Assembly: GCF_018327685.1 (NCBI RefSeq)
Contig: NZ_BNEL01000003.1
Span: 1,736,001 to 1,800,000, forward strand
Length of the DNA stretch: 64,000 nt
DNA from: Streptomyces sp. TS71-3
GTDB taxonomy: Bacteria > Actinomycetota > Actinomycetes > Streptomycetales > Streptomycetaceae
Reading direction: 5' to 3'
Position numbers and translations under genes: made by a program. Positions within the stretch are counted from its first letter, which is position 1. The number at the start of each line of letters is the position of its first letter. Positions 13,901 to 26,331 of the stretch are shown here, piece by piece. The notes beneath the pieces were generated by a model, which did no database searches, was not told the origin of the DNA, and saw only the letters and a program-made list of their open reading frames with translations.

Positions 13901-16900
13901 CGCTCGGGCTCGAAGGCCCCGCGGTGACGGTGGACACGGCGTGCTCGTCGTCTCTGGTGGCGTTGCATCTGGCGGCGCAGGCGCTGCGCGGCGGGGAGTG
14001 CGATCTGGCCCTCGCAGGCGGTGTCACCGTCATGTCCACCCCGCAGGCGTTCGTGGAGTTCTCGCGGCAGCGGGGCCTCGCGCCGGATGGGCGGTGCAAG
14101 TCGTTCTCGGCGGCGGCGGACGGTACGGGGTGGTCGGAGGGTGTGGGTCTGCTGCTGGTGGAGCGGCTGTCGGATGCCCGCCGCAAGGGGCACCGGGTGC
14201 TGGCGGTGCTGCGCGGGTCCGCGGTGAACCAGGACGGTGCGTCCAACGGTCTGACGGCTCCCAATGGTCCGTCGCAGGAGCGGGTGATCCGTCAGGCGCT
14301 GGCCAACGCACGCCTCCAGCCCACCGATGTCGACGCCGTCGAGGCCCATGGTACGGGTACCACGCTGGGTGATCCGATCGAGGCGAACGCGTTGCTGGCG
14401 ACGTATGGCCGGGAGCGGTCGGAGGGGCGTCCGTTGTGGCTGGGTTCGTTGAAGTCGAACATCGGTCATGCCCAGGCCGCTGCGGGTGTGGGCGGGATCA
14501 TCAAGATGGTGGAGGCGATGCGGCACGGTGTGCTGCCGCGCACGCTGCATGTGGATGAGCCGTCCGGGCATGTCGACTGGGATGCGGGTGCGGTGCGGCT
14601 GCTGACCGACGCGCGGCAGTGGCCCGAGGCGGAGTCGGGGCGGCCGCGCAGGGCCGGTGTGTCCTCGTTCGGGATCAGCGGCACCAACGCCCACGTCATC
14701 ATCGAACAAGGCGACCACGAGCCCACCCCCACCCCCACCCCAACTCCCATCGCCACCCCCACTCCCACGACCGAAGCCGGCATGCCGTCGCCCGTCCCGT
14801 GGTTGGTGTCGGGCCGGGACGAGGCGGGGTTGCGGGCGCAGGCGGGGCGGTTGGCGGAGTTCCTGTCGGGTCGGCCGGATGTGGATCCGGTGGATGTGGG
14901 TCTCTCGCTGGCGACCACGCGTACCGCTCTGGACCGGCGTGCCGCGGTGGTCGGTGCCACACGTGAGGAGTTGCTTGCCGGGTTGGAAGGCTTGGCCCGG
15001 GGCGAGCTGGGCCCCGGCGTGGTGGCTGGCGATGTGGTGCGTGGTGGCCGGCTGGGGTTCGTGTTTACCGGCCAGGGGGCCCAGCGCACGGGTATGGGTG
15101 AGCAGTTGTACGAGGCGTTTCCGGTGTTCGCGGAGGCGTTCGATGAGGTGTGCGCGGCGCTGGACCCGTTGCTGTCGCGGCCGTTGCGTGAGGTGATCGC
15201 TTCGGGGGAGGGGCTGGACGAGACCGGGTTCACGCAGCCCGCACTGTTCGCGGTGGAGGTGGCGCTGTTCCGGCTCGTCGAGTCGTGGGGAGTGCGGCCG
15301 GATGTGGTGATGGGCCATTCGATCGGTGAGCTGGTCGCGGCGTACGTGGCGGGGGTGTGGTCGCTTGAGGATGCCTGCCGTGTGGTGGCGGCTCGTGGTC
15401 GGTTGATGCAGGAGTTGCCGCCGGGTGGGGCGATGGCGGCGGTGGAGGCCACCGAGGACGAGGTGACCGCCCTGCTGGAGGGCCGCGCCGGGGTGGGCAT
15501 CGCGGCGGTGAACGGGCCCCGTGCGGTGGTGGTCTCCGGCGAGGCGTCCGTGGTGGACGAGGTGGCCGGCGTGTTGGCGGGGCAGGGGCGGCGCGTGCGC
15601 CGTCTTGCGGTGTCGCACGCGTTCCACTCGCCGTTGATGGAGCCGATGCTGGCGGAGTTCCGGCAGGCTGCCGAGGGAGTGGAGTACCGGGAGCCGGTGA
15701 TTCCGGTGGTGTCCGCGTTGACGGGTGACATGGCCGAGGCGGGCCAGATCACCGATGCCGGCTACTGGGTCCGCCATGTCCGCGAACCCGTCCACTACGC
15801 GAGAGCCCTGCACACCCTCGCGGCAGACGGTGTCACGACCTTCGTCGAGATCGGCCCTGACGCCATCCTCACCGCGCTCGCCGCGGGCACCCTCGACCAC
15901 GCACCCGGATCCGACACGGAGACGGACACGGACACGAACGCGGGCGACGCGTACCTCGCACTGCCCCTGCTCCGCCGCGACCGCTTCGAGCCCCACACCC
16001 TCCTCCAGGGCATCGGGCAACTGCACAGCCGCGGCGTCCCGGTGGACTGGGCGGCGTTCTACGCTCCCACCGGCGCCCGGCGCGTCCCCCTGCCCACGTA
16101 CTCCTTCCGGCGCGAGAGCTACTGGCTGGCGCCGGAGGCCGAGACCGCCGCCGGGCCGGTGCCCGGTGCCACCGGACATCCGCTGCTGGGCACGGCACTC
16201 AGCCTCGGCGGCAGCGGCGACCTGGTGTTCACCGGGCTCGTCTCCGCGAGCACGCACCCGTGGCTGGCCCAGCACACCGTGCTGGGCCACACTGTCCTGT
16301 CCGCCGCCGCCCTCGTGGACACGGCGGTACGAGCCGGTGACGAGGTGGGCGCCACCGTGCTGGACGAGCTGTCGCTGACCGCGCCGCTCGTCCTGCCACC
16401 GCAGGGAGCCGTTCACCTCCAGGTCAGGGTGGGCGCTCCGGCCTCCGACGGCCGGTGCCCCCTCACCGTGTACGCACGCCCCGACACCGGGCACGACGGG
16501 GAGCCGTGGGCCGAGTACGCGCGGGGCCACTTCGGCGCCCACACCGAGGACCGGCAGGACGGCGGACCCGACGACGGCACCGTCCGCGAGCTGCGGCTGC
16601 CCGCCGAACTCGCCCACGAGGCCGACCGGTTCGGCCTGCACCCGGCGCTGCTGGACGCCGCACTCCTCGCTCACCCCTTCGCGGCGGGCGCGGGCGCCGT
16701 GGCCGTGCCCGCGACCTGGCGTGGCGTGCGGCTGCACGCCACCGGCGCCACCGCGTTGCGGGCCGTGCTGGCCGAGACCGGCGAACGCACCGTCGCGCTC
16801 CGGCTCACCGACGACCAGGGACGACCGGTCGCCACCGTCGACTCCGTCACCTACCGCGACGTCAACGAGGAGCTGTTCGTCCCGGCGGGCGGCGGCGCGG

Positions 16901-19206
16901 AGCCGCTGCTGCGGGTCGCATGGGTGCCCGCCACCGTGCCCGGCGCCGCCCCGCCCGTGTCCTGGGCGACACTGGGCGCCGACGGGTACACCGAGCCCGC
17001 GGCCATCGGCAAGGCCGTCGAGTCCGGTACGCCGGTCGACGCCGTCCTCGTGCCCTGGGAGACCGCGGGCGAGGACGACGACGGGGGCGCGCTGCACGAC
17101 GGGACGCGCCGGGCGGCGCAGCTCCTGCGCGAGTGGCTGGCCGACGAACGCCTTGCCGGCACCCGGCTGGTCGTGGTGACCCGAGGCGCCACCGCGGCCC
17201 CGGCGGCGACGGGTGATGCCGGACGCGCCGCGTCCGGTGCCCGGTCCGGCGCACCCACCGCACTGGCCGCCGCCGCGGTCCGCGGCCTGCTCCGTTCCGC
17301 TCAGTCTGAGGCCGCCGGCCGGATCGTCCTGGTCGACGCCGCCCCGGCACCCGGCCGCCGCCCGGACCGGCCGGGCGCCGGGCCCCACGACGGCGTCTCT
17401 GCCCACGGCCGGGGACGCGACACCGAACCTGGGGAGCCCCGCCCCGGGCACGGCGACCGTTACGACGCCGAATCCCGCGCCGCCGCCGTCCACGGAGACG
17501 GTCAGGACGCCGAATCCCGCACCGCCGGCGCCCACGGTGACCTCCACGACGCCGAATCCCGCACCGCCGGCGCCCACGGTGACCTCCACGACCAAGGCTC
17601 CCGCACCACCGACGTCCACGGCGTGCCGCTCGCCCTGCTGGACGCGCTCCTCGCCTCCGGCGAGCCCGAGGCCGCGGTGCGGCACGGCCGGCTCCTCGTA
17701 CCGCGCCTGACACGGATCTCCGGTGGGCGCCCGAGCACCCCGTCCGCGGCACGGGCCGCGGCATCCGCACCGTTCACCACCGTCCCCGTACACGCCCCCG
17801 AACCCGCTCTCGACTCCGGCGGCACGGTCCTGGTGACCGGCGGCGGGGCCCTCGCCGGCCTCCTCGGACGGCACCTGGCGGCCCGGCACGGGGCCCGGCA
17901 CCTGCTGTTCGCCGGCCCCGAGAGCGGACGTGGGCAGGAAGCGGACGTGACGGCCGCCGAACTCGCGGCGCAGGGCATCGGCGTGACGTTCGCCGACTGC
18001 GACCCCGGCGACCGCGACGCGCTCGCCGCCGTGCTGGCCGAGGTGCCCGCGGAGCGGCCGCTCACCGCCGTCGTGCACGCCGCACCCCTCGGGGACGGCG
18101 GCAGCGCGCGGGACCTCGATCAGGACCGTCTGGACGATGTGCTGCGGACGGCCGCGGACGGCGCGCGGCACCTGCACGAGCTGACCCGGGACACCCCGCT
18201 GGCCGCCTTCCTGGTGCTCTCGTCCCCCGCCGGGACGGTGGCCGGGCCCGACCAGGCCCACCGAGCGGCGGCCGGCGCCTACCTGGACGCCCTAGCGGAG
18301 CAGCGCGCGGCCCTCGGCCTGCCGTCCCTGTCGCTCGCCCTGGGCCCGTGGCGGCACCCGGCGCCCGCGAACGCCTCACAGACCGGGCCATTCCCCACAG
18401 CATTCCGCCCGCTGACGGCGGAACAGGTGACCGCGGCGTTCGACGCGGCGTTGCGGACGACCGTGCGGCCGGCCGAAGCGGACACGGACTACCGGGCGGA
18501 GGCGCCCGCAGTCCTGCTGGCCGCCCGGCTCGACCCCACCCTCACGCACACCGCCGGCGGCGTCCCGCCGTTGCTGAGCAACCTCGTCAAGCCCCACCGG
18601 CCCGTGCTCGACCGGGTGGAGGCCGGACCGGACCCGGCGGACGCCGCGGGCACCCTGGCGCGGCGGCTGGAGGGCCTGGACGACGACGCCCGGCACCAGG
18701 TCGTCCGCGACCTGGTCCGCACGGAGCTGGCCGCCGTGCTCGGGCACGGGGACCCCGCCGCCGTCAGCCTCCGGCACGCCTTCCAGGACGCCGGGCTCGA
18801 CTCGATCACGGGCGTGGAACTGCGGAACCGGCTCGGTGCGGCCACCGGCATGCGGCTGCCCGCCACCGTGGTCTTCGACCATCCGACACCGGCGGCGCTC
18901 ATCGCGTACCTGCTCGACGAGACCGCCGGGCGGGACGCGGGGAGCACGCGGGCCCGGCCCGCGCTCGCCACCCAGCTCGACTGGCTGGAGGCGGCCGTGA
19001 CCGAACTGCCCGAGGACGCGCCCGACGTGGATCGGACCACGCTCGGCGCACGGCTCCGGACGATCCTGCACAGGCTGGCCCCGCCCGGGGCCGAGGAGGA
19101 GCCGCGGTCCGGCTCCGAGGACGCGGCGAGCCGGCTCGCCGCCGCGTCGGCCGACGAGATCTTCGACTTCATCGACACCGAGCTCGGCCGCGGGCCGGGC
19201 CGATGA
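7975..19206 (+). CDS. Type I modular polyketide synthase, bimodular; second module has degenerate DH and KR
   Basis: GTG start with GGAG upstream; the N-terminus ([20 protein letters not shown]) is a coiled-coil docking segment. Module 1: KS (8074-9345; TACSSS), AT (about 9660-10610; GHSIGE, HAFH, malonyl), DH ([11 protein letters not shown] and YGPAFQG intact), KR (about 12300-12830; [18 protein letters not shown]), ACP (GFDSL, about 13244). Module 2: KS (13429-14705), AT (about 15050-16000; GHSIGE, HAFH), DH (about 16160-16690), KR (about 17815-18350), ACP (GLDSI, about 18796). In the module 2 DH the proline of H-x3-G-x4-P is Ser, and the segment holding YGPxFQG is missing. In its KR the nucleotide motif is GGGALAG, the catalytic Lys is Ala, the Tyr region reads QAHRAAAG, and no LDD is present. 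Both look dead, so this module should leave a beta-ketone. A C-terminal docking segment follows. The stop overlaps an ATG of the next gene (ATGA). Confidence 0.97.
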   Translation: MADETKLRDYLKRAIADARDARRRLQETEEKQHEPIAIVGMACRYPGGVTSPEDLWRLVADGVDAVGDFPAGRGWDLEGLYDPDPDHTGTSYARHGGFLYEADEFDPGFFGMSPREALATDPQQRLLLQTAWETFERAGIDPGTLRGSSTGVFTGVMYSDYGSRALLPPDGFEGYLFSGSAGSIAAGRLAYTFGLEGPAVTVDTACSSSLVALHLAAQALRGGECDLALAGGVTVMSTPVAFIEFSRLRGLASDGRCKSFSAAADGTGWSEGVGLLLVERLSDARRNGHQVLAVLRGSAVNQDGASNGLTAPNGPSQERVIRQALANAGLRPGDVDAVEGHGTGTTLGDPIEANALLATYGQGRSEERPLWLGSLKSNIGHAQAAAGVGGIIKMVEAMRHGVLPRTLHAEEPSERIDWDTGAVRLLTEAQEWPEAGAPRRAGVSSFGFGGTNAHVIVEEAPAEETSEAPADPVRRPSVFAWTVSGRDEAGLRAQAGRLAEFLSGRPDVDPVDVGLSLATTRTALDRRAAVVGATREELLAGLEGLARGELGPGVAAGGVVRGGRLGFVFTGQGAQRTGMGEQLYEAFPVFAEAFDEVCAALDPLLSRPLREVIASGEGLDETGFTQPALFAFEVALFRLVESWGVRPDFVAGHSIGEVAAAHVAGVWPLEDACRLVAARAGLMQELAPGGAMVAVEATEDEVTGLLEGRDGVGIAAVNGPRAVVVSGSEAVVDEVAAALSERGRRTSRLPVSHAFHSPLMEPMLAEFRRVASGLEYREPEVPLVSALTGDLAEPGEVMDAEYWVRHVREPVRYAEAVRTLAEHGVTTLLELGPGAVLTAMTAAAVENPDALLAVPALRATRPEPRTLLTALGHLHVRGVPVDWAAFHAPGGGRRVDLPTYAFRRESYWLSPAVPATDAAGLGLTPTGHPLLGAAVHQADGADTLFTGRLSLAAHPWLADHALHGVTVFPGTGLLELAVRAGRELGCARVEELALSAPLVLPERGGVQVQVVVGAPNPDGRRKIDVYGRTEADTGLEQPWTAHATGWLAVEAAEAPDAPDVPDVHGAPDDLTVWPPAGATELPLDDAYARLADDGYHYGPAFQGLGRLWQGAGGDLYAEVALPEEQRTAATGFALHPALLDAALHPLLPGIVDGDTPSRLPFAWSDAAISATGASTLRVRIAATGAEAVALTVADDTGAPVAAVRTLTLRPLSRDALRAAVGPTSDRLLRVDWTQLQAAGVPDPGETWAVLGDDSLGLPGARVFRGLADLPQADLPDTVVVPVLPSSDPDADVPAAARAAVTGVLGLVRGWLGGERFAGARLVVVTRGAVGVGGSAAGTAAGSSGEPVGVSDLAHAGVWGLVRSAQTENPGRFVLVDVVGEGSEALLSRAVASGEPQVVVRGGRLWVPRLAPVPVPVPVPVSVSVPVSERVPDSAGGVVPSWSEGTVLVTGATGVLGGVLARHLVTRRGVRRLLLVSRRGGSAEGAVELREELAGLGAEVVFAACDVADRDALAEVLARVPAESPLRVVVHAAGVVDDVVVSGLSGERLERVLRPKVDAAWNLHELTRESDLSAFVLYSSLAGLLGTAGQANYAAGNAFLDGLASYRRGLGLPAVSVAWGLWEQSSGASGHLGEADLRRLSRLGLRPLASDDAMGLFDAVHAVDEPVLAATGLDTAALRNGDPAPMMRGLVPAARRTARPAGTAPAAGTPLARRLSALTSEERERAVAELVRTHVADVLGHTGPHDLDADRPFQVMGFDSLTSVELRNRLGTATGLRLTTTLVFDHPSPAALTAHLLGELSGERAGADVVRAVGGVSSEPIAIVGMACRYPGGVTSPEDLWRLVADGVDAVGEFPANRGWDLEGLYDPDPDHTGTSYARHGGFLYKADEFDPGFFGMSPREALATDPQQRLLLQTAWETLENAGMVPATLRGSRTGVFTGVMYHDYGSGPGRIPQDLEGYRAGGSAGSVASGRVSYTLGLEGPAVTVDTACSSSLVALHLAAQALRGGECDLALAGGVTVMSTPQAFVEFSRQRGLAPDGRCKSFSAAADGTGWSEGVGLLLVERLSDARRKGHRVLAVLRGSAVNQDGASNGLTAPNGPSQERVIRQALANARLQPTDVDAVEAHGTGTTLGDPIEANALLATYGRERSEGRPLWLGSLKSNIGHAQAAAGVGGIIKMVEAMRHGVLPRTLHVDEPSGHVDWDAGAVRLLTDARQWPEAESGRPRRAGVSSFGISGTNAHVIIEQGDHEPTPTPTPTPIATPTPTTEAGMPSPVPWLVSGRDEAGLRAQAGRLAEFLSGRPDVDPVDVGLSLATTRTALDRRAAVVGATREELLAGLEGLARGELGPGVVAGDVVRGGRLGFVFTGQGAQRTGMGEQLYEAFPVFAEAFDEVCAALDPLLSRPLREVIASGEGLDETGFTQPALFAVEVALFRLVESWGVRPDVVMGHSIGELVAAYVAGVWSLEDACRVVAARGRLMQELPPGGAMAAVEATEDEVTALLEGRAGVGIAAVNGPRAVVVSGEASVVDEVAGVLAGQGRRVRRLAVSHAFHSPLMEPMLAEFRQAAEGVEYREPVIPVVSALTGDMAEAGQITDAGYWVRHVREPVHYARALHTLAADGVTTFVEIGPDAILTALAAGTLDHAPGSDTETDTDTNAGDAYLALPLLRRDRFEPHTLLQGIGQLHSRGVPVDWAAFYAPTGARRVPLPTYSFRRESYWLAPEAETAAGPVPGATGHPLLGTALSLGGSGDLVFTGLVSASTHPWLAQHTVLGHTVLSAAALVDTAVRAGDEVGATVLDELSLTAPLVLPPQGAVHLQVRVGAPASDGRCPLTVYARPDTGHDGEPWAEYARGHFGAHTEDRQDGGPDDGTVRELRLPAELAHEADRFGLHPALLDAALLAHPFAAGAGAVAVPATWRGVRLHATGATALRAVLAETGERTVALRLTDDQGRPVATVDSVTYRDVNEELFVPAGGGAEPLLRVAWVPATVPGAAPPVSWATLGADGYTEPAAIGKAVESGTPVDAVLVPWETAGEDDDGGALHDGTRRAAQLLREWLADERLAGTRLVVVTRGATAAPAATGDAGRAASGARSGAPTALAAAAVRGLLRSAQSEAAGRIVLVDAAPAPGRRPDRPGAGPHDGVSAHGRGRDTEPGEPRPGHGDRYDAESRAAAVHGDGQDAESRTAGAHGDLHDAESRTAGAHGDLHDQGSRTTDVHGVPLALLDALLASGEPEAAVRHGRLLVPRLTRISGGRPSTPSAARAAASAPFTTVPVHAPEPALDSGGTVLVTGGGALAGLLGRHLAARHGARHLLFAGPESGRGQEADVTAAELAAQGIGVTFADCDPGDRDALAAVLAEVPAERPLTAVVHAAPLGDGGSARDLDQDRLDDVLRTAADGARHLHELTRDTPLAAFLVLSSPAGTVAGPDQAHRAAAGAYLDALAEQRAALGLPSLSLALGPWRHPAPANASQTGPFPTAFRPLTAEQVTAAFDAALRTTVRPAEADTDYRAEAPAVLLAARLDPTLTHTAGGVPPLLSNLVKPHRPVLDRVEAGPDPADAAGTLARRLEGLDDDARHQVVRDLVRTELAAVLGHGDPAAVSLRHAFQDAGLDSITGVELRNRLGAATGMRLPATVVFDHPTPAALIAYLLDETAGRDAGSTRARPALATQLDWLEAAVTELPEDAPDVDRTTLGARLRTILHRLAPPGAEEEPRSGSEDAASRLAAASADEIFDFIDTELGRGPGR
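17464..17631 (+). repeat. Four 42-bp tandem units inside the dead KR region
   Basis: Units start at 17464, 17506, 17548 and 17590. Each encodes 14 residues around [14 protein letters not shown]. They sit in the structural half of the inactive ketoreductase of PKS2 module 2, where other KRs of this cluster have no such insert. This is an in-frame minisatellite expansion in a domain that no longer needs to fold as an enzyme. Confidence 0.85.
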
Positions 19207-19235
19207 CGGCTCACCGGAAGGAGAGCGGGCAGCAC

Positions 19236-22200
19236 ATGTCCAGCGGGGAGCAGCAGTCCAAGGAACAGAAGCTGGTCGAGTACCTGAAATGGGTCACGGC
19301 CGACCTGGAGAAGACGCGCAGGCGGGTCGCGGAACTGGAGGGGAGCACGCGGGAACCCGTCGCGATCGTCGGCATGTCCTGCCGCTTCCCCGGCGCGTCG
19401 ACCCCCGACGAGCTGTGGCGGGTGGCCGTCGAGGGGAGCGACGAGATATCCGACTTCCCCACCGACCGGGGCTGGGACCTGGACGCCCTCTACGACCCGG
19501 ACCCGGCACGGCCGGGCAGCATCTACATCCGCCAGGCCGGTTTCGTGGACTCCGCCACCCGTTTCGACGCCGCGTTCTTCGGCATCTCGCCACGCGAGGC
19601 GCTCGCGATGGATCCCCAGCAGAGGGTGCTGTTGGAGACCGCATGGGAGGCGCTGGAGCACGCCGGCATCGACCCGCTCTCCCTCAAGGGCAGCCGCACG
19701 GGCGTGTTCGCCGGGCTCGTCGAGCAGAGCTACCTGGACCTGGACTGCCCCGAGGAGTTCGAGGGCTACCAGATGACCAGCAAGCTCAGCAGCATGGCGT
19801 CCGGCCGGATCTCCTACGTGCTCGGCTTCGAGGGCCCCGCGATCTCCGTCGACACCGCCTGCTCCTCCGCGCTGGTGTCGCTGCACCTGGCCGCGCACTC
19901 GCTGCGCTCCGGCGAGTCCACCCTGGCACTGGCGGGCGCCTCGTACATCGCCGCGCACCCCGGCGGCTACATCGACGGCTCCCGGCAGCGGGGACTCGCC
20001 GTGGACGGCCGCTGCAAGCCGTTCTCCGCTGCCGCCGACGGCATCGGCTGGTCCGAGGGCGCCGGGCTGCTCGTCCTGGAGAAGCTCAGCGACGCGCGGC
20101 GCAACGGCCACCGGGTGCTGGCGGTCGTCCGCGGCAGCGCCATCAACCAGGACGGCGCGTCCAACGGCCTCACCGCGCCGAACGGGCCCTCGCAGGAGCG
20201 CGTCATCCGGCAGGCGCTCGCCGACGCCGGGCTCACCGCCGCGGAGATCGACGCCGTGGAGGCGCATGGCACCGGCACCCGGCTCGGCGACCCCATCGAG
20301 GCGCAGGCCCTGCTCGCCACCTATGGCCAGGCACGGCCCGAGGGCAGACCGCTGCTGGTCGGCTCGCTGAAGTCCAACATCGGGCACGCGCAGGCCGCCG
20401 CCGGTGTCGGCGGCCTGGTGAAGATGGTGCAGGCGATCCGGCACGCCACGCTGCCGAGGACGCTGCACCTGGACGAGCCCACCCCCCTCGTCGACTGGTC
20501 GGCCGGCGACGTCGAACTGCTCGTCGAAAACCGGCCGTGGCCCGAGACGGGAGCACCCCGCCGCGGCGCGGTGTCCGCGTTCGGGGCGAGCGGCACCAAC
20601 GCCCACGTCATCCTGGAGCAGGCCCCGCCGGCCTCCGCCGGCACGACCGTCACCGAGCCCGCAGGCTCCACGGCCACCGAGTCCGCGGGTGCCGCGGCCA
20701 CCGGCTCCACCGCCCCCGCGGCCCGCCCCCCGGCCCTGCCCACCACAGCGCTGCCGTGGCTCCTGTCGGCCAGATCGCCCAAGGCACTGGCGGCGCAGGC
20801 GGCGCGCCTGGCCGCCGGCCTCCGCGCCGGTTCGCAGGACGCCGTCGCAGGCCAGCGGTCTGACGCCGCCGCCCACGAGGAGCCTGACGCCGCCGCACAT
20901 GCCCAGCCGGGCGGCGGCTCCGCGCATACCGAGCCTGACGCCACCGCGCACACCCAGCCCGGCGGCACCGGGGAAGACCAGCCCGGCGGCACCGGGGACG
21001 ACCGGCAGGAGGGCACCGCCCAGGACCTCCTGGATCTCTCCTTCTCGCTGGCCACCACCCGCGCCGCGCTGGAGCACCGTGCCGTCGTTGTCGGAGGCGA
21101 CCGCGCGGGCGTCCTCGCGGGCCTCGACGCGCTGGCCGCGGGCGAGCCCGACGAGCACGTCGTGCAGGGGTCCACGCGCGAGGTCGGCAAGACCGTGTTC
21201 GTCTTCCCCGGCCAGGGCAGCCAGTGGGTCGGGATGGCGAGCGAGCTGATGGCCGCCTCCGAGGTGTTCGCGGGCAGCATCGCCGCGTGCGCGGCGGCCC
21301 TCGCGCCGTACGTGGACTGGTCCCTGGAGGACGTGCTGTCGGCCGCCGAGGGCTCGCCCTCGCTCGATCGCCTGGACGTCGTCCAGCCCGCGCTGTTCGC
21401 CGTCCACGTGTCCCTGGCGGCGCTCTGGCGCTCCTACGGGCTGCGGCCCGCGGCCGTCGTCGGGCACTCCCAGGGCGAGATCGCCGCCGCCTGCGTCGCG
21501 GGCGGGCTGAGCCTCGCGGACGCCGCGCGGGTGGTGGCGCTGCGCAGCCGCATCGCCCTGAAGCTGCAGGGCACCGGTGGCATGGGCGCCGTCGCGCTGC
21601 CGCGTGACGAGGTGGTGGAGCGCCTTGCGAAGTGGGGCGGCCGGCTCGTCGTCGCCGTCGAGAACGGGCCCACGTCCGTGCTGGTCGCCGGCGAGCGCGA
21701 CGCCCTGGGCGAGTTCATCGCCGAGTGCGCGGCCGACGGCGCGCGGACGAAGCGGTTTCCCACCGACTTCGCCTCCCACTCTCCGCAGGTCGAGGCCGTC
21801 AGGGACGAGATGCTGGCCGCACTCGCCCCGATCCGCCCCCGGGCGGGCTCGGTGCCGTTCTTCTCGACGGTGACCGGCGACTGGCACGACACGGAGCGCC
21901 TCGACGCCGCCTACTGGTACGCCAACATGCGGCAGCCGGTGGAGTTCGGGCGCTCCGTACGGGCCCTGGCCGCCCAGGACCACGGCGTGTTCACCGAGGT
22001 CAGCGCCCACCCGGTGCTCACCTCCTCGCTCCAGGAGAACCTGGGCGACGGCGCCGTGGTCACCGGCACCCTGCGCCGCGACGAGGGCGGTGCCGACCGC
22101 TTCCTCGCCTCCCTCGCCGAACTCCAGGTGCGCGGCGTCGACATCGACTGGGACGCCGCCTTCGCGGGTTCCGGGGCGCGGCGTGTCCCGCTGCCCACGT

Positions 22201-25200
22201 ACGCTTTCCAGCACGAGCGCTTCTGGTTCTCCGCGGGCCCGCGCACGCTGGACGCCGCGGGGCTCGGCATGGCGGCGACGGACCACCCCCTGCTGGGCGC
22301 GGCGGTCGCCGTGGCGGGCAGCGACGAGACCCTGTTCAGCAGCCGGGTGTCGTTGCGCACCCACCCGTGGCTGGCCGACCACACCGTGGCGGGGAGCGCG
22401 GTGCTGCCCTCGGCGGCGCTGGTCGACATGGCGCTGCGGGCCGCCGACGAGGCCGGCTGCACCACCGTGGACGAACTGGACGTCCGGGCACCGCTGGTGC
22501 TGCCCGCGCAGGGCGGGGTGCAGGTGCAGGTCAGGGTGGGTCCGCCGGGTGATCGGGGGCGCACCTTCGCCGTGCACGCGAGGCCGGAGGAGAGCGACGC
22601 GGAGTGGACCGAGCACGCCAGGGGCCTGCTGAGCCTCCGCGGCCGTGCCGCCACCGCCCCGCTCACCCCCTGGCCGCCGGCCCGTGCCACGACCGTGGAC
22701 CCCGCCGCCGGGTACGAGGACCTCTCCGCGGCGGGCCTGGAGTACGGCCCGCGCCTGCGGGGGCTGACGGGCCTGTGGACCGCGGACGCTCCGACCGGGG
22801 CGAATGCGGTGACCGGCGTGACCGGCGTGACCGGCGTGACCGGGGCGACCGCGGCCGAAGCGGCCGGACCCGGGGACACCGGATCCGGAGACACCGGCCC
22901 CGCGGACACCGCATCCGGGCCGACCGGTCCCGAGGTGTTCGCCGAGGTGTCGCTGGACGAGCAGACCGCCGGAGACGCGGCACACTACGGGCTGCACCCG
23001 GCACTGCTGGAGGGCGCCGTGCAGGCGGCCCTGCTCGCCGGCACCGGGGACGGGACCGGCACCGGCACCGGGGACGGGACCGGTACGGGGACCGGCATGG
23101 GCATCGGCACCGAAGACGGCACCGGCTCCGGACCCCGGCACGCGACCCGTTGGGCCGGGGTGCAGCTGCACGCGACGGGCGCCACGACCGTCCGGGCGCG
23201 GCTCGTCCCCGCGGCTGACGGCACGCTGTCGGTGCTGCTGACCGACCGCACGGGGCAGCCCGTCGCGACCGTCCGCTCGCTCACCCTCGCGCCGGTCGCG
23301 ACCGGCGCGCTCGCCCGCGCCCGTGCCAGGAGCCACGACGCCCTCTTCCACACCGGCTGGACGCCCATTGCCCTCGACGCGCCGCCCGCCCCCGTCCGCT
23401 GGGCGACCCTGGGCGCCGGCGGGTACGGCGACATCGCCGACCTCGTCAAGGCGATCGAGGCCGGCACCCCGGTGGACGCGGTCTGCCACGACATCGACTC
23501 GCCCGCGGCCTCCGCGGCCACCGGAGAACCCGGCCCCGCCGAGGGCACCGCTCACGTGGCCGCAGCCCACCGGCACACCCGGCGGGTTCTCGCGCTGGCC
23601 CAGGACTGGCTCGCCGACGAGCGGCTGGCCGGGCTCCCGCTGGTTCTGGTCACGCGGGGCGCGGTGGCCGCCGGCGGTCGGCCGGTGACCGACCCCGGGG
23701 CGGCGGCCGTGTGGGGCCAGATCCGCTCCGCGCAGTCCGAGAACCCGGACCGTTTCGTGCTGGTGGACATGGCCGGCGGAACGTCACCGGCCGACCAGCC
23801 CGACCAGCCCGAGCGGCCCGAGCGGCCCGAGCGGCCCGACCAGGCCGCCCTGGACGCGCAGCCCGACCAGCCCGCTCCGCGAGACCGGGCCGCCCTGGAC
23901 GCGATCGTCGGCTCCGGAGAGCCGCAGGCCGCCATCCGCGGCGGGCGGGTGCTGCTGCCCCACCTGCGCAGGCTCACCGCCGCACCCGCCCCGGTCCCCG
24001 CGGGCCGATGGCGGCCCGGCGGAACCGTGCTGATCACCGGTGGCACCGGCACCCTCGGCGCGCTCTTCGCACGCCACCTCGTGACCGAGCACGGCGTCAC
24101 GGACCTGCTGCTCACCAGCCGCCGCGGTCCGAACGCCCCGGGCGCCGACCACCTGGTGGCGGAGCTGTCCGCGCTCGGCGCCCGGGTCACCGTCGCCGCC
24201 TGCGACGCGGCGGACCGCGCCGTGCTGGCCGAGGTGCTGGCAGCCGTCCCCGCCGACCGGCCGCTGTCGGGGGTCATCCACGCGGCGGGCATCATCGACG
24301 ACGGGCTGATCACCGGCGTCACCTCCGAGCGGCTGGACGCGGTGCTGCGGCCGAAGGTCGACGCGGCCTGGCACCTGCACGAGCTGACCCGGGACCTGGA
24401 CCTCTCGGCTTTCGTGCTGTTCTCCTCGCTCGCCGGCGTCATCGGCGGTGCCGGGCAGTCCAGCTACGCCGCGGCGAACACCTTCCTGGACGGCCTGGCC
24501 GAGTACCGGGCCGGCCTCGGGCTCGCCGCGACCTCGGTCGCCTGGGGCCTGTGGGCGCAGAGCGGCGCGACGGGCGAGCTGAGCGAGGCCGACATGGCAC
24601 GCATCGCCCGCGCCGGATACCCGCCGATCCCGTCCGAGACGGGCCCCGCGATGCTGGACGCCGCGCTCTCCTCGGACCGGGCCGGCGTCGTCGCCGCGCC
24701 GCTCGCGCTGCCCGCGCTGCGCGAGCAGGCCCGGCTCGCGCCGCCGGTCATGCGCTCCCTGCTGCGGGTGGCCGTGCGTCCCGCGGCCCGCAACTCCGGC
24801 GCGGCCGTGGACTCGTTCACCGCGGGCCTCGCGGGCCTGCCGGAGGACGAGCAGCACGAGCGGGTGCTCAAGGTGGTCCGCTCGGAGGCCGGTGCCGTCC
24901 TCGGGCACGGCGACCCCGCGACCATCGACGTCGACCAGCGCTTCGCCGACATGGGCTTCGACTCCCTCACGGGCGTGGAGTTCCGCAACCGGCTCGGCGC
25001 GCTCACCGGGCTGCGCCTGCCCACCACCCTGGTCTTCGATCACCCCACCCTGGCGGAGCTCGCCGGCTTCCTGGTCGCCGGGCTGCGCGGGACGGCACCG
25101 GACGGCGCGGGCGCCGCGGTCGACTTCGCCGCGGAGATCCGGCTCGACGACGACATCGTGCCCGCCGGCGAGGTGCACCGTGTCGCCGCCGACCCGGGCG

Positions 25201-26291
25201 ACGTGCTGCTGACCGGCGCCACCGGCTTCCTCGGCGCCTACCTGCTGCGCGACCTGGTGCGGCAGACCACGGCACGGGTGCACTGCCTGGTCCGGGGCCG
25301 CGACGCGGCGGACGCGCGCGCCAGGCTCCACGCCAACCTCGACTGGTACGGCATCCGCGACCAGATCGACGAGGACCGCCTCTCCGTCCTCGTCGGGGAT
25401 CTCGCGGAGCCCGCCCTCGGCCTGACGGCCGAGCAGTTCGACACCCTGGCCAGGACGGTCGACGCGGTGTACCACGCGGGGGCCGCCGTCAACTGGGTCC
25501 AGCCGTACGCGACGGTGCGGGCGGCCAACGTCGGCGGCACCCAGGAGATCCTGCGCCTCGCGGCCCGGCACCGCACCGTGCCCGTCCACTACGTGTCGAC
25601 CCTGGGCGTGTACGTGGGCCGGGACACCGGCGGGGCGCCGCTGCGCACCACGGACCCGACCGGGCCCGGCGACACGCTGCCCACCGGCTACACCCAGAGC
25701 AAGTGGGTGGCCGAGCAGGTCATCGAGCGGGCCCGGGAGCGCGGCCTGCCGGTGTCCGTCTACCGGATCGACCTGATCGCGGGCGACGCCGAGACGGGCG
25801 CCTGCCAGGCCCGCGATTTCGTCTGGCTCAGCCTGAAGGGCATGCTGGAGGCCGGCGCCGTGCCCGGCGACATCCCCGTCACCTTCCGCCTGATGCCGGT
25901 CGGCTACACCAGTGCGGCCGTCCTGCACATCTCCCGGCAGGCCGCCTCGGCCGGGGGCACGTTCCACGTCTGCAACCACAGCGGCCTGACCCTCGGTGAG
26001 ATGATCGACGAGCTGCGGGCCGCCGGGCACCCGCTGCCCGAGCGGGACCGGGACACCTGGCGCGACCTGGTGTCGGGCGACCCCGACAACGCGCTGCTGC
26101 CGCTGCTCGACGCGTTCGAGGTGATGGCGGAGCGCCCCGACTCGTTCTACCCGCCCGTCGACGACGCGGAGACGGCGGACGCCCTGGCCGGCAGCGGCAT
26201 AGAATGCCCGCCCGCGGACCGCGAACTGTTCCGCAAGCACGTCGACTTCTTCACCCGCGTCGGGTACTTCGAGCGCCCGCCGTCCGCATGA
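19236..26291 (+). CDS. Type I polyketide synthase, terminal module with thioester reductase release domain (KS-AT-DH-KR-ACP-TD)
   Basis: Start chosen at ATG 19236 because AAGGAG lies about 10 nt upstream; ATG 19203, overlapping the PKS2 stop, is in frame but has no RBS. Product starts [20 protein letters not shown], a docking coiled coil. KS (19354-20620; TACSSA); AT (about 21190-22110; GHSQGE and FASH, closest to methylmalonyl-type ATs); DH (about 22280-23060; H-x3-G-x4-P intact, but YGPRLRG replaces YGPxFQG and HPALLEGAV replaces HPALLDAAL, so activity is doubtful); KR (about 24020-24560; GGTGTLG, IDD, SSYAAAN, intact); ACP (GFDSL); then an extended-SDR reductase (about 25195-26270; GATGFLG, YTQSK). 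There is no thioesterase. In this family the TD domain releases the chain reductively as an aldehyde, or as an alcohol after a second reduction. It is the last PKS gene, ending before a strong hairpin. Confidence 0.96.
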   Translation: MSSGEQQSKEQKLVEYLKWVTADLEKTRRRVAELEGSTREPVAIVGMSCRFPGASTPDELWRVAVEGSDEISDFPTDRGWDLDALYDPDPARPGSIYIRQAGFVDSATRFDAAFFGISPREALAMDPQQRVLLETAWEALEHAGIDPLSLKGSRTGVFAGLVEQSYLDLDCPEEFEGYQMTSKLSSMASGRISYVLGFEGPAISVDTACSSALVSLHLAAHSLRSGESTLALAGASYIAAHPGGYIDGSRQRGLAVDGRCKPFSAAADGIGWSEGAGLLVLEKLSDARRNGHRVLAVVRGSAINQDGASNGLTAPNGPSQERVIRQALADAGLTAAEIDAVEAHGTGTRLGDPIEAQALLATYGQARPEGRPLLVGSLKSNIGHAQAAAGVGGLVKMVQAIRHATLPRTLHLDEPTPLVDWSAGDVELLVENRPWPETGAPRRGAVSAFGASGTNAHVILEQAPPASAGTTVTEPAGSTATESAGAAATGSTAPAARPPALPTTALPWLLSARSPKALAAQAARLAAGLRAGSQDAVAGQRSDAAAHEEPDAAAHAQPGGGSAHTEPDATAHTQPGGTGEDQPGGTGDDRQEGTAQDLLDLSFSLATTRAALEHRAVVVGGDRAGVLAGLDALAAGEPDEHVVQGSTREVGKTVFVFPGQGSQWVGMASELMAASEVFAGSIAACAAALAPYVDWSLEDVLSAAEGSPSLDRLDVVQPALFAVHVSLAALWRSYGLRPAAVVGHSQGEIAAACVAGGLSLADAARVVALRSRIALKLQGTGGMGAVALPRDEVVERLAKWGGRLVVAVENGPTSVLVAGERDALGEFIAECAADGARTKRFPTDFASHSPQVEAVRDEMLAALAPIRPRAGSVPFFSTVTGDWHDTERLDAAYWYANMRQPVEFGRSVRALAAQDHGVFTEVSAHPVLTSSLQENLGDGAVVTGTLRRDEGGADRFLASLAELQVRGVDIDWDAAFAGSGARRVPLPTYAFQHERFWFSAGPRTLDAAGLGMAATDHPLLGAAVAVAGSDETLFSSRVSLRTHPWLADHTVAGSAVLPSAALVDMALRAADEAGCTTVDELDVRAPLVLPAQGGVQVQVRVGPPGDRGRTFAVHARPEESDAEWTEHARGLLSLRGRAATAPLTPWPPARATTVDPAAGYEDLSAAGLEYGPRLRGLTGLWTADAPTGANAVTGVTGVTGVTGATAAEAAGPGDTGSGDTGPADTASGPTGPEVFAEVSLDEQTAGDAAHYGLHPALLEGAVQAALLAGTGDGTGTGTGDGTGTGTGMGIGTEDGTGSGPRHATRWAGVQLHATGATTVRARLVPAADGTLSVLLTDRTGQPVATVRSLTLAPVATGALARARARSHDALFHTGWTPIALDAPPAPVRWATLGAGGYGDIADLVKAIEAGTPVDAVCHDIDSPAASAATGEPGPAEGTAHVAAAHRHTRRVLALAQDWLADERLAGLPLVLVTRGAVAAGGRPVTDPGAAAVWGQIRSAQSENPDRFVLVDMAGGTSPADQPDQPERPERPERPDQAALDAQPDQPAPRDRAALDAIVGSGEPQAAIRGGRVLLPHLRRLTAAPAPVPAGRWRPGGTVLITGGTGTLGALFARHLVTEHGVTDLLLTSRRGPNAPGADHLVAELSALGARVTVAACDAADRAVLAEVLAAVPADRPLSGVIHAAGIIDDGLITGVTSERLDAVLRPKVDAAWHLHELTRDLDLSAFVLFSSLAGVIGGAGQSSYAAANTFLDGLAEYRAGLGLAATSVAWGLWAQSGATGELSEADMARIARAGYPPIPSETGPAMLDAALSSDRAGVVAAPLALPALREQARLAPPVMRSLLRVAVRPAARNSGAAVDSFTAGLAGLPEDEQHERVLKVVRSEAGAVLGHGDPATIDVDQRFADMGFDSLTGVEFRNRLGALTGLRLPTTLVFDHPTLAELAGFLVAGLRGTAPDGAGAAVDFAAEIRLDDDIVPAGEVHRVAADPGDVLLTGATGFLGAYLLRDLVRQTTARVHCLVRGRDAADARARLHANLDWYGIRDQIDEDRLSVLVGDLAEPALGLTAEQFDTLARTVDAVYHAGAAVNWVQPYATVRAANVGGTQEILRLAARHRTVPVHYVSTLGVYVGRDTGGAPLRTTDPTGPGDTLPTGYTQSKWVAEQVIERARERGLPVSVYRIDLIAGDAETGACQARDFVWLSLKGMLEAGAVPGDIPVTFRLMPVGYTSAAVLHISRQAASAGGTFHVCNHSGLTLGEMIDELRAAGHPLPERDRDTWRDLVSGDPDNALLPLLDAFEVMAERPDSFYPPVDDAETADALAGSGIECPPADRELFRKHVDFFTRVGYFERPPSA
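22809..22844 (+). repeat. 9-bp tandem repeat in the PKS3 DH domain
   Basis: Four GTGACCGGC-type units encode a TGVTGVTG run inside the doubtful DH domain. A second Thr/Gly/Asp-rich expansion lies at about 23040-23130 and a Pro/Glu/Arg 9-bp repeat at about 23790-23845. All are in frame and confined to this protein's linkers or weakened domain. Confidence 0.75.
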
Positions 26292-26293
26292 CC

Positions 26294-26331
26294 CCCGCGG
26301 GCCCTTCCCGGCGACGGGAGGGGCCCGCGGG
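26294..26331 (+). terminator. Hairpin terminator after the PKS operon
   Basis: Starting 2 nt after the PKS3 stop, a 17-bp stem (26294-26310 with 26315-26331; one G-T pair) encloses the loop GCGA. There is no T tract, which is common for Streptomyces terminators. It separates the PKS genes from the thioesterase gene, which therefore probably has its own promoter. Confidence 0.8.

Noticed and set aside
10957..18261. Very long minus-strand ORF (about 2434 codons) opposite PKS2
   Set aside because: It is the antisense shadow of a high-G+C PKS gene; its translation is Arg/His/Gly/Gln-rich with no domain, and the plus strand encodes unmistakable PKS modules. The same applies to antisense frames at 5495-7855, 18489-23576 and 23784-26918.
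18348..19235. Upstream extension of the PKS3 frame
   Set aside because: The frame is open but overlaps PKS2 coding sequence; docking domain, RBS and start all point to ATG 19236.
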